NCBI GenBank assembly: GCA_016202725.1
Contig: JACQOD010000003.1
Span: 1 to 19,942 of the forward strand
DNA: 19,942 nt
DNA from: Candidatus Aenigmatarchaeota archaeon
Lineage (GTDB): Archaea; Aenigmatarchaeota; Aenigmatarchaeia; QMZP01
Direction of reading: 5' to 3'
Shown: positions 13,723 to 19,942 of the stretch, piece after piece
Layout: the number at the start of each line of letters is the position of its first letter
Position numbering within the stretch: the first letter of the stretch is position 1
Position numbers and translations under genes: made by a program
The notes under the pieces: generated by a model
Seen by the model: the letters and a program-made list of their open reading frames with translations, nothing else
Told to the model about the DNA's origin: nothing
The model's database searches: none

Positions 13723-16700
13723 TCACGGCGTGTCTGGCAGGCAGCCATTCCCGGTCCCGGCGGTGAACGCTTCATTGATGCGCTGGTCTGCCTCTCCCGA
13801 GCTCGCCCCGCTGGTTTGACAGCTTCGGAACGTAGTGAAGGCGGCCTCGCACTGCGCGCTGCTTGCGCTTGCCGGGCAGCACACGCCGCCCTGCACGTCT
13901 TTCCTGCAAGTGTTTGGAGACGGTGGTACCCCGATCGCTCCCTTGCACTCGCTGTCATCCGCGCACTTTCCCCATCCGAGGTCGCAGACGGGCATTCCGG
14001 CAGTTGCACGAACCGAGGCGCAGTATCCCTCTTCCCCCGGCAGTGGAACTGCCCCGCCCACCGTGCACTGCTTGTTGCTGCACACCATCCCGCCCGGGCA
14101 GTCTTCCTTGTCGTCGCAGCAGATCTGCTGGCCGCCGAACTCCACCCGGTCCGGCGTGAAGCCCTTGCTCTCGGTGAACCGGTAGTCTGCGTGCGCGGTG
14201 ATCTGGAAGGTCCGGCTGGGCGTGCTCCCCAGGGAGAGCGGCATGAGCGTGCAGTAGACGAGGTTGCTGCCCTTGAGCTCGGTCGGGGTCCAGATGAGGG
14301 CACCGGAATCTATTTTGGGGCCAATAAAGTCCTGTTCTTTCGGCGTACATGCCCGCACCACCAGCCCGTCGGGAAGATGCAGTTTAATCCGGGCGTCGCT
14401 CGCCTTCCCGTTCTTCTTGGCGCTGTCCAGGTGGAGCGCGACGTAGAGGGGGGTCCCCTCCCGGATGGGCTGCTCCAGGGTGTCCAAGTTCAACCGCACC
14501 GGGGCGTTGTTGAAGCTGGAAGGGATCTTGTTCTGGGTGAAGAACTGGTTGGTGGCCAGCAGCCGGTTCCACTCCCGCTGGGAGATGACCTCCACTTCCA
14601 GGGTGGAGTCTATTTCATAGTCGTAGGACACGGTCGCATCCAGCGGGATGAACTGCTCCCGGAGGTTGAACTGCTGGACCGCGGGGCAGAACGTCCCATC
14701 GCTCTGGAAGAAGAGCTGCCGGAGGTCCACCTTCTGGAGGACGTTGCGGGCGGCCGGGTCTGCGGTGGCCTTCGCAGGGTCCTTCTCGTCCATCCAGACC
14801 GAGCAGTTTTCCGTCGTGCAGCGGGCCCCCCCTCCGACCGACGATGCAGTGAAGCCGAGGCCCTGCAGCGTGACGATCTCGTCCCCTGCCCCCGTTCCCC
14901 CAATGCGGATCCTGCCTTCCCGCTCCTCCGGCGCTTTCGCCCCCAGGCGGAGGCTGACCTCCACGTTCCTGGCCTCGTAGTAGCCCTTGTTCTGGATCTT
15001 GATGAACGCCGTGTAGGGCTGGCCCACCACGATGGGCGACGTCCTGGTATCCGTGATCTCCACGCCAAATGCGCCGGCGAGACCGGAGTCTGGGTCCTTC
15101 GCGTACGAGCCGTTCAGGATGGACTGGGCGTAGCCGGTGGGGTTGGTGATGAGGAAGAACGCGTTCCCGAAGAGGTTCCCGATCCCCCCGAAGGCGGAGC
15201 CGATGGGAGTCACGACCTGGGAGAGCCCCTCATAGATGGTGGGGAACCACGGCCCCAGCAGGGCCGAGCCGAATTCCTGGGTCCCCGGCCCCAGGGCGAA
15301 GATCAGGACCGCGACGCCGAGCATGAGGAAGCCGGTGTAGGGCCTGGTTTCCGCCGGGGAAAAGGCCCCCGCGATGAAGGTCACCAGCCAGAAGTAGAGG
15401 AAGAGGTCCCCCAGGACGCTGAGCTGGCCCAGCCCCCACGTGGGGAATCCCAGGAACGTCCCCTGCTCCGAGGTGGCCCAGCTGAGGGTCCCGGACCCGA
15501 AGAGGGCAATCAGCATGCAGAGGATGAAGATGACGCGGAGGGGTCCCTCCTGTATCACCTTCTGGCCCTGCACGTCCCCCTCGTTCTTGATGATCGGCGG
15601 GATGGCGAAGAACGCGAACCCGATGATCGCCAGCACGAAGGAGTCGAAGATGTTCGCCAGGATCATGAACGGGATGATGATCAGCCCCAGGATGAACCTG
15701 CCCAGGGATTCCACGTACTCGGACGGCTCGTCCTGCCGGAAGGAGATGCCCAGGCTATAGTAGCCGATGAAGGCCGCCAGGATGGCCGCCAGGTTGGCGA
15801 ACGGGAAGGTGGAGTTCAGGAAGGCCAGGGACAGGAAGAGGATGGTGAGGACCTTGAACATGGTCCTTAGCCAGGCTGATCGCAAGTGGTGGCGGCCGCG
15901 ATTTCCGCCCCACATGCCGTTCCACGCGTCGGGGATGTAGGCGAAGCTGGCTTCGAGCCGCCTGGCCTGGGGCAGGGGATTCCGGACCGAGGTGCCAGAG
16001 AAGCGGGCTCCATGCCCGTACGGCAGCATCTTGTTGACCCACTTCGGCGGCTTCACCTCGAACTCGGAAGGGGCGGGGATCACGTAGTAGAGGATCCAGG
16101 ACAGGAAGGCGACCAGGAACAGGGTGGAGTTATAGGCGTTCGCGAGGACCACTCCCGCCCCCAGAAGCAGGAGTATGGGCAGGAACTGCAGGATGCTCCA
16201 GGTCGCGTAGACGTCCTTGAAGTGCTTCTCCTTCGGTTCCTTCTGCAGGGTGAAAGTAATCTCATTGATACGTGGATTGTGTGCCAGGATCCACTTGCTA
16301 TGCCGGTCAGGTTTGTGGGATGTGGAATTGCACGTAGCATAGTATCGTTCATTCCGGCTGACTTGGACGATCCAGTCATACTCATCGTTCTTGGGAACCG
16401 TCGCTGGTTGAAGAGGCGCAGGCGGTCCTATCAGCGTCGCAACAGCAACACTAACCACTACATCGCTCGCATCTTCATCCGTTGGATTTTTTACAATGAT
16501 GTGAAGATTAGTCATGGCTCCTCCTTGCCCTCCCCCCGCATGCGGTGGAGCCCCTCCTGGGGGTTGTCCCCCCGGGGGAGCCGCTCCCGGTCCCGCTGGC
16601 GGCGCTCCCGGTGGTTGTCCGGCCCCGGGAGGCTGTCCGCCTCCTTGTCCCGCCCCTCCTCCCACAGGCCCTCCTGGCTGTACAGGTCCGCCACCGGCGC

Positions 16701-17394
16701 CAGTGCCACCTCCGCCGCCACCCTGCCCAGCAGGTTGTGGGGTGTGCTGATGTCCTGCCGCGACCTGCCTCGCCTCTTGCACCTTCCAAAAACTATGGAT
16801 TCTGTTCACTTGATCTGGATTGGCGTTGAGTTGCCTGAGGGTATTACTTGATTCGATAACGTCACCTGTTTTGAATTGTTTCCTGGCGCGTTTCAGTATT
16901 TCATCCCGGTTCGGAGGGCGTATGGTCCCCTGGATCGATCCACCGGTCTGCTTATTAAACCATTTCCTGAATAGCATTGACCGCGCCCCTCTGCTCGTAC
17001 CTGTCTCCACAAGATGCTTTTCCGCCTCTTCATAGTCTCCCCGTTCAAACGCCTCTCTTGCCTTCTTTATCCACTCATTTGCATCCTTGGGGTTGTGAAT
17101 CCATCTCCCTTTCGGGTCTTCCCGCCGGATTTTCTGCACAGGCTCTTGCGGAGGAGGATCTGCCTTCGTCGCGAGGGAGATTCCGTTCCTTTTGACGTCC
17201 CGAAGGAGATCCTGCAGCCTGCGCTGAATAGCATCTGCTGGCGGTTTGTTCCCCAGCGGCCGCATATACTCAAAATACATATTTTCGAGCGCTTTCGCAA
17301 CCGCGGAATCATCCTTCCCCAACCGTGTCAGGAAGTCAAGGAAATCGTTTTCATTCCTAACTTTCTTGAGCAAATCCCGCCATTGCTTTGCCAA
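13723..17394 (-). CDS. Giant modular membrane protein with Cys-rich tail
   Basis: A 1223-residue protein. In order: a soluble helical region (1-210) with a TPR-like stretch AREAFERGDYEEAEKHL; a Gly/Pro linker (about 215-293); a beta-rich segment (about 296-385) beginning MTNLHIIVKN; about nine membrane helices between 400 and 702 (about 400-420, 424-441, 513-532, 534-551, 565-583, 584-602, 620-636, 661-678, 687-702); a beta-sandwich region (about 775-1085) whose start (VVGQPYTAFIKIQNKGYYEA) resembles CARDB-type domains; and a Cys-rich tail (1092-1218) with about 16 Cys, including CCDDKEDCPGGMVCSNKQC. Nine helices put the N terminus inside and the Cys-rich end outside, where disulphides can form. 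The start is TTG; a TATA box upstream fits. The whole protein is unknown to me; a surface complex scaffold or adhesion role is a guess. The long open frame on the opposite strand is a shadow. Confidence 0.75.
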   Translation of the reverse strand: MAKQWRDLLKKVRNENDFLDFLTRLGKDDSAVAKALENMYFEYMRPLGNKPPADAIQRRLQDLLRDVKRNGISLATKADPPPQEPVQKIRREDPKGRWIHNPKDANEWIKKAREAFERGDYEEAEKHLVETGTSRGARSMLFRKWFNKQTGGSIQGTIRPPNRDEILKRARKQFKTGDVIESSNTLRQLNANPDQVNRIHSFWKVQEARQVAAGHQHTPQPAGQGGGGGGTGAGGGPVQPGGPVGGGAGQGGGQPPGAGQPPGAPPAGPGAAPPGGQPPGGAPPHAGGGQGGAMTNLHIIVKNPTDEDASDVVVSVAVATLIGPPAPLQPATVPKNDEYDWIVQVSRNERYYATCNSTSHKPDRHSKWILAHNPRINEITFTLQKEPKEKHFKDVYATWSILQFLPILLLLGAGVVLANAYNSTLFLVAFLSWILYYVIPAPSEFEVKPPKWVNKMLPYGHGARFSGTSVRNPLPQARRLEASFAYIPDAWNGMWGGNRGRHHLRSAWLRTMFKVLTILFLSLAFLNSTFPFANLAAILAAFIGYYSLGISFRQDEPSEYVESLGRFILGLIIIPFMILANIFDSFVLAIIGFAFFAIPPIIKNEGDVQGQKVIQEGPLRVIFILCMLIALFGSGTLSWATSEQGTFLGFPTWGLGQLSVLGDLFLYFWLVTFIAGAFSPAETRPYTGFLMLGVAVLIFALGPGTQEFGSALLGPWFPTIYEGLSQVVTPIGSAFGGIGNLFGNAFFLITNPTGYAQSILNGSYAKDPDSGLAGAFGVEITDTRTSPIVVGQPYTAFIKIQNKGYYEARNVEVSLRLGAKAPEEREGRIRIGGTGAGDEIVTLQGLGFTASSVGGGARCTTENCSVWMDEKDPAKATADPAARNVLQKVDLRQLFFQSDGTFCPAVQQFNLREQFIPLDATVSYDYEIDSTLEVEVISQREWNRLLATNQFFTQNKIPSSFNNAPVRLNLDTLEQPIREGTPLYVALHLDSAKKNGKASDARIKLHLPDGLVVRACTPKEQDFIGPKIDSGALIWTPTELKGSNLVYCTLMPLSLGSTPSRTFQITAHADYRFTESKGFTPDRVEFGGQQICCDDKEDCPGGMVCSNKQCTVGGAVPLPGEEGYCASVRATAGMPVCDLGWGKCADDSECKGAIGVPPSPNTCRKDVQGGVCCPASASSAQCEAAFTTFRSCQTSGASSGEADQRINEAFTAGTGNGCLPDTP

Positions 17395-17425
17395 AACAAT
17401 CCCTTATTATATCATGGGCGGGATC

Positions 17426-17433
17426 GTATAAAT
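17426..17433 (-). promoter_or_regulatory. TATA box of the giant membrane protein gene
   Basis: Read on the minus strand this is ATTTATAC. A start about 26 bases downstream would fall near 17404, giving a leader of roughly 10 bases before the TTG codon. A second A/T-rich stretch (GATATAATAA, 17404-17413) is too close to the codon to act as TATA for it. Confidence 0.5.
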
Positions 17434-17452
17434 CCCTCCCAGGAACACCGCA

Positions 17453-17527
17453 TTACGCGATTCCGATCCTGACCCGCTCGATGTCCCAGGTGCCGTCCCC
17501 GGTGAGGGTGATTCCTTCCCCCCGCGC
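17453..17527 (-). pseudogene. R1: remnant of a gene 3' end
   Basis: The minus strand encodes EGITLTGDGTWDIERVRIGIA and a TAA stop, without a start. The same C terminus, with small changes, is found in R2 and R3. On the plus strand R1 and R3 share the 20 bases GATTCCTTCCCCCCGCGCGG exactly. R1 lies directly between the 3' end of vapC and the promoter of the giant membrane protein. Confidence 0.65.
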
Positions 17528-17533
17528 GGCAGC

Positions 17534-17959
17534 CTATTGCAGGGGGTTGACTACCTTCAGGCCAGGGACGCGAGAAAAGTCTTTCTCATCCTCGGTGCAG
17601 ATGGTGAAGACCCCCGCCTCCAGCATGGTTGCCGCGAGGAGAGCGTCCCAGAACGGGATTCTCCTTTCCGCGGAAAGGTTCGCGGCCTTCACCACGGTCT
17701 CCGCGGTGTAGGTGAGCTTTGTGATCGCCGGAGATTCTGCGAAGCCGCGCACGACCCGCGCGGCCTCTTCCGAGGGAAGCGGGATGCCAATCTTCGACGT
17801 GAGCACGGAAAAAAGTTCGGCGAGCACCTGGTTGGAAATGACCGCCTGTCCCGAAGCTATCAGGCGATCCACCTCGCGCTTGCAGGCTTCCCTCTTTCGC
17901 GCATCCTGGTTGTCTATGACATACACCAGGATGTTCGTGTCAATCAGGGTGCCGCTCAT
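17534..17959 (-). CDS. vapC: PIN-domain toxin VapC
   Basis: A 141-residue PIN-domain ribonuclease of normal VapC length. The expected acidic residues are present: Asp7 (LIDTNILVY), Glu48 (VLAELF), Asp105 (PFWDALLAAT) and Glu123/Asp124/Asp127 (TEDEKDFSRV). The C terminus, VPGLKVVNPL, is typical. The ATG overlaps the end of the antitoxin gene by 20 bases, so translation is coupled. When not bound by VapB it is expected to cleave RNA such as tRNA. The last bases of the gene resemble part of R3 (see findings). Confidence 0.92.
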   Translation of the reverse strand: MSGTLIDTNILVYVIDNQDARKREACKREVDRLIASGQAVISNQVLAELFSVLTSKIGIPLPSEEAARVVRGFAESPAITKLTYTAETVVKAANLSAERRIPFWDALLAATMLEAGVFTICTEDEKDFSRVPGLKVVNPLQ

Positions 17960-18167
17960 GCCACCTTGCCCGGTCCTTCTCCTTCAATCCCCCCAGGGGG
18001 AGACCCTTTTCCAGGAAGGATAGGGGATCCTCCTTTTCAACCCAGGAGTCCAAGGCCGCGGTAACCGCTTTGCCAAGGGACCCTTTTCCCGTTCCCATCG
18101 CCCGCGAGGCGGCCTTCCTGAACCGCTTCTCCACGTCATCCTTCACGGTCACGGTCATCGTCCCCAT
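17940..18167 (-). CDS. vapB: Antitoxin VapB (ribbon-helix-helix-like)
   Basis: A 75-residue protein. The N terminus (TVTVKDDVEKRFRKAASRAM) followed by GKGSLGKAVTAALDSWV fits a ribbon-helix-helix DNA-binding fold; the C-terminal part (about 45-75) would wrap the toxin. The TATA box centre lies 25-26 bases before the ATG at 18167, which supports this start and a leaderless mRNA; a second Met three codons later is possible. The promoter carries a symmetric operator, so self-repression by VapB or VapBC is likely. Confidence 0.85.
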   Translation of the reverse strand: MGTMTVTVKDDVEKRFRKAASRAMGTGKGSLGKAVTAALDSWVEKEDPLSFLEKGLPLGGLKEKDRARWHERHPD

Positions 18168-18171
18168 AATA

Positions 18172-18213
18172 CATGTACTAATCTCTGTATTTAAATAGAT
18201 CTACTTGTACATG
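18172..18213 (-). promoter_or_regulatory. vapBC promoter with symmetric operator
   Basis: TATTTAAATA (18188-18197) is the TATA box. It is flanked by CATGTAC (18172-18178) and GTACATG (18207-18213), which are exact reverse complements. The dyad axis of the two arms (18192.5) is also the axis of the palindromic TATA box. A bound repressor dimer pair would cover the site where TBP binds. Confidence 0.65.
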
Positions 18214-18220
18214 CATCAGA

Positions 18221-18362
18221 TCAGGCGATACCGATCCTGGCCCGACCGATGTCCCAGGTGCCGTCTCCCGCGGGGGTGATTACCTTCTCCCTGGGGCTGG
18301 GGAAGGGGTTTCCTGCCTGCAGGGCGGGGACCCCAAGGGCTGCCCGTTCACCCGGGCGTCCG
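18221..18362 (-). pseudogene. R2: remnant of a gene 3' end
   Basis: Minus-strand reading gives RVNGQP, then after a one-base frame change GVPALQAGNPFPSPREKVIT, and finally GDGTWDIGRARIGIA and TGA. It matches R3 along its full length, and R1 over the last 25 codons. It is located between the divergent HEPN gene and the vapBC promoter. It looks like a decayed end of a beta-sandwich surface protein. Confidence 0.65.
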
Positions 18363-18387
18363 GACTGGGGTCACATTCCAGAGGCCG

Positions 18388-18395
18388 TATATAAG
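18388..18395 (+). promoter_or_regulatory. TATA box of the HepT/MntA operon
   Basis: TATATAAG, centred about 27 bases before the ATG of the HEPN gene, so the mRNA should be leaderless. Confidence 0.65.
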
Positions 18396-18418
18396 CCGCG
18401 CCCGCCAAATCCTTAACC

Positions 18419-18769
18419 ATGAAGGGGGACGTGGAGCCGTGGATGCGGCAGGCGGAAGCTGACCTGTCCGCCGCCGAGAAGAACCTTGCCATTGCCCAGG
18501 CCTACGTGGCGTCCTTGCTGGTGCAGCAGGCAGCGGAGAAGGCGCTCAAGGCTGTCCTGCTCGCCAAGGGGAACCCGCTGATCAAAACCCATGACCTACC
18601 CTTCCTTGCCGAGCGGTTGCAGGCCCCGCCTGCGGTGTTTTCATTGTGCAAGAAGCTCAGCCCGGTCTATCTGGAGACCCGTTATCCCCTCCCCTCAGGG
18701 AAATGGCGTGTCTTCACCCGCGCGGAAGCGGAGCAGGATGTGGAGATGGCCAAGGAGGTGCTCGCATGA
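18419..18769 (+). CDS. hepT: HEPN-domain toxin (HepT-like)
   Basis: A 116-residue HEPN protein: WMRQAEADLSAAEKNLAIAQ at the N terminus, LLVQQAAEKALKAVLLAKG (33-51), KTHDL (56-60) and a TRYP motif (87-90). HEPN proteins of this kind are ribonucleases or the inactive targets of nucleotidyltransferases; the classic R-x4-6-H motif of HepT is not clear here, so activity is uncertain. It overlaps the following nucleotidyltransferase gene by four bases (ATGA), the standard HEPN-MNT arrangement. Confidence 0.85.
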   Translation: MKGDVEPWMRQAEADLSAAEKNLAIAQAYVASLLVQQAAEKALKAVLLAKGNPLIKTHDLPFLAERLQAPPAVFSLCKKLSPVYLETRYPLPSGKWRVFTRAEAEQDVEMAKEVLA

Positions 18770-19086
18770 GCGAGAAAGACCGTCTGATCCTGCAGTTGCG
18801 CCGCTTCCGGGCCGCCGCCTCGCGGGAGGTCCCCATCGAGCACATGTTCCTCTTTGGGAGCAGGGCCTGGGGCATCCCCCATCGCTATAGTGATATTGAC
18901 CTGGTCCTGGTCTCTCGCGCCTTCCGCAGGCTGGGGTTCCGCTGGCGGGCCACGAAGATGTACGACTTCTGGACCCTCCACCTGCCCGTGGACTTCCTCT
19001 GCTACACCCCCGAGGAATTCAACCGCTTGCGGAGGCAGCGGACCATCGTCCGGGAGGCGGTGGAGCACGGGATCGAGATTGCCTGA
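18766..19086 (+). CDS. mntA: Minimal nucleotidyltransferase antitoxin (MNT)
   Basis: A 106-residue protein with the polymerase-beta-type motif: FLFGSRAWG (28-36, Gly31-Ser32) followed by SDIDLVLVS with Asp43 and Asp45, and a third acidic residue, probably Asp76 (LPVDFLCY). MNT antitoxins neutralise their HEPN partner by adding AMP residues to it. All catalytic residues seem present. The length is normal. The ATG start inside the HEPN stop codon shows coupling; a longer open frame upstream overlaps the HEPN gene and is not used. Confidence 0.87.
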   Translation: MSEKDRLILQLRRFRAAASREVPIEHMFLFGSRAWGIPHRYSDIDLVLVSRAFRRLGFRWRATKMYDFWTLHLPVDFLCYTPEEFNRLRRQRTIVREAVEHGIEIA

Positions 19087-19137
19087 CCAGGGATTCGTGA
19101 GAATTCTCCCGGCGCATCATAGCCTGCGGCTGCTGGA

Positions 19138-19368
19138 TTATACGCGTTTCAGAAGTGCTATGAATTCTTCTCTCGATATCTCCATGTCCCTGATGATTTT
19201 CCTCAAGAGGCCCTTGCCTATCGGCCTTCCCGCATGGAGGGGAACCGTAATGACCGTGCCGTTCCCATTCTTGAATTGGATATGGGAACCACTTTGGCGG
19301 ATGTTCTGGTACCCTTCGAGTTGCAGAATCTTGATGACCGTTTGCGCCTCCACCGCGGGCAACCTCAT
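19138..19368 (-). CDS. hicA: HicA toxin (mRNA interferase)
   Basis: A 76-residue HicA/YcfA-family protein with the double-stranded-RNA-binding-like fold. Conserved features are VIKILQLEGY, SGSHIQF with the catalytic His29, and ITVPLHAGRPIGKGLLRKII. HicA cleaves mRNA independently of ribosomes in known members. It starts within the stop of hicB (ATGA), so it is translated after its antitoxin. Confidence 0.9.
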   Translation of the reverse strand: MRLPAVEAQTVIKILQLEGYQNIRQSGSHIQFKNGNGTVITVPLHAGRPIGKGLLRKIIRDMEISREEFIALLKRV

Positions 19369-19583
19369 GCAGAAACCTCAATCCTCTGCACTCCCATGAG
19401 CTCATGGGAATGGACGTCCGCTTTCTGGGTTTCCAGGCATAATTCGATAACTTCTTTTATGTTCTTGAGCACTTCTTCCAAGGTAGCTCCCTGCGTATAG
19501 CACCCCTTCAGGTCGGGAACCTCGGCCACATACACGCCGTCTTCATCCTTCTCGATGACTACGGTAAAGTTGTATTTTGCCAT
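19365..19583 (-). CDS. hicB: HicB antitoxin, short form
   Basis: A 72-residue protein with the HicB partial RNase H-like fold: FTVVIEKDEDGVYVAEVPDL, GCYTQGATLEEVLKNIKEVI and a helical end. Many HicB proteins carry an additional C-terminal helix-turn-helix or ribbon-helix-helix DNA-binding domain; this one ends at the fold, so it may neutralise HicA without strong self-repression. Antitoxin-first order and a four-base overlap with hicA are as in other systems. Confidence 0.9.
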   Translation of the reverse strand: MAKYNFTVVIEKDEDGVYVAEVPDLKGCYTQGATLEEVLKNIKEVIELCLETQKADVHSHELMGVQRIEVSA

Positions 19584-19612
19584 ATGCCCACTCTCGAGTA
19601 TTATGAAGCAGG

Positions 19613-19620
19613 GTATAAAT
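19613..19620 (-). promoter_or_regulatory. TATA box of hicBA
   Basis: Read on the minus strand, ATTTATAC. A start about 26 bases downstream falls near 19591, leaving a leader of about 8 bases before the hicB ATG. The stretch ACTCTCGAGT (19590-19599) near the start is a possible operator. Confidence 0.55.
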
Positions 19621-19653
19621 TGCTACCGGCGCCCCTGGCAGTGAGCGAAACCT

Positions 19654-19803
19654 TCACGCCACCCCGATCCTGACCCGCCCGATGTCCCAGGCGCCCCCCC
19701 TGAGGGTGATTCCTTCCCCCCGCGCGGGCTGGGGAAGGGGACGTGGTTCTCCCCCACCTTCAGGTCAGGGACCGCCAGGGGCTGGCCGTTGACCCGAGTC
19801 CCA
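19654..19803 (-). pseudogene. R3: remnant of a gene 3' end
   Basis: The longest of three related remnants. The minus strand encodes TRVNGQPLAVPDLKVGENHV, PFPSPRG, then after a frame change EGITLRGGAWDIGRVRIGVA and TGA. The pattern 'VNG--L-V-DL--GEN-V' followed by 'WDI--VRI' resembles the beta-sandwich units of the prepilin-like protein at 1350-2630. It lies upstream of hicB and directly next to repeat copy B. Confidence 0.65.
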
Positions 19804-19816
19804 AGAGATCCAAGAG

Positions 19817-19942
19817 TTAAAGCCGCCGTACGTGTTTAGCTGCCAAACGCATGCTATCGGATTCCAACAATGCGGGAACAATGAAATCAGCATCAAGAGC
19901 ACCTGCGGTGGGACATGAGCTAAACACATACGGTGGAAATGA
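19817..19942 (-). repeat. Dispersed inverted-repeat element, copy B (with an open frame to the window edge)
   Basis: Arms 19826-19841 (CCGTACGTGTTTAGCT) and 19918-19933 (AGCTAAACACATACGG) are reverse complements at 15 of 16 positions and enclose 76 bp. The inner part matches copy A on the opposite strand. On the minus strand a frame of 41 codons runs from the window edge to a TAA at 19817 (containing ADFIVPALLESDSMRLAAKH), so this could also be the end of a gene. I favour a repeat because both arms are kept. Confidence 0.6.

Noticed and set aside
13684..15870. 728-codon open frame on the plus strand, opposite the giant membrane protein
   Set aside because: It mirrors the GC-rich codon pattern of the real gene; its product is a run of Glu/Gly/Arg/Asp without folds, while the minus-strand product has membrane helices and domains.

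Overview
This GC-rich window reads as archaeal, probably from a DPANN-type lineage such as Diapherotrites or Micrarchaeota (inference). The evidence is an unmistakable DUF63 membrane protein (an archaeal family), A/T-rich TATA-like boxes about 26 bases upstream of several start codons (leaderless or nearly leaderless genes), a dense set of toxin-antitoxin (TA) genes, and many small membrane proteins without recognisable family. No rRNA, tRNA, CRISPR array or complete transposase gene was seen.

Bases 1-7700 are all plus strand. They hold the 3' end of an unknown gene closed by a strong hairpin, a bacterial-type (Ser/Lys) signal peptidase I, a protein joining an Sm-like barrel, a type IV prepilin-like helix and two beta-sandwich domains, two unknown soluble proteins, then a run of small membrane proteins with an EamA/DMT-type transporter. 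One of these small genes seems to be disrupted by a dispersed repeat (copy A). The last, of 184 residues, ends in a second prepilin-like motif, part of which is duplicated in the hairpin-rich spacer that follows.

Bases 7990-10560 carry a PIN toxin with an AbrB-type antitoxin on the minus strand, the DUF63 gene, a possible repeat copy C, an orphan RelB-like antitoxin of 56 residues, and a strong TATA box feeding a 275-base structured leader or non-coding RNA. Bases 10560-13510 encode an unknown protein, a Cys-containing protein translationally coupled to an OB-fold-like protein, and a putative coiled-coil lipoprotein overlapping a single-pass membrane protein with a Pro/Gly/Thr-rich N terminus.

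Bases 13720-17400 (minus) are one 1223-residue modular membrane protein: helical N terminus, long Gly/Pro linker, about nine membrane segments, beta-rich outer region and a Cys-rich tail.

Bases 17450-19942 form a TA island with VapBC, HepT/MntA and HicAB. The TA genes are interleaved with three remnants (R1-R3) of the 3' end of one gene, all in the same orientation and each sitting just upstream of the next minus-strand promoter. A 108-bp inverted-repeat element (copy B) abuts R3 at the window edge and is a close relative of copy A. The most novel signals are the R1-R3/TA mosaic, the A/B/C inverted-repeat family with matching changes in both arms, the vapB operator whose dyad axis coincides with its TATA box, and the prepilin fusions.
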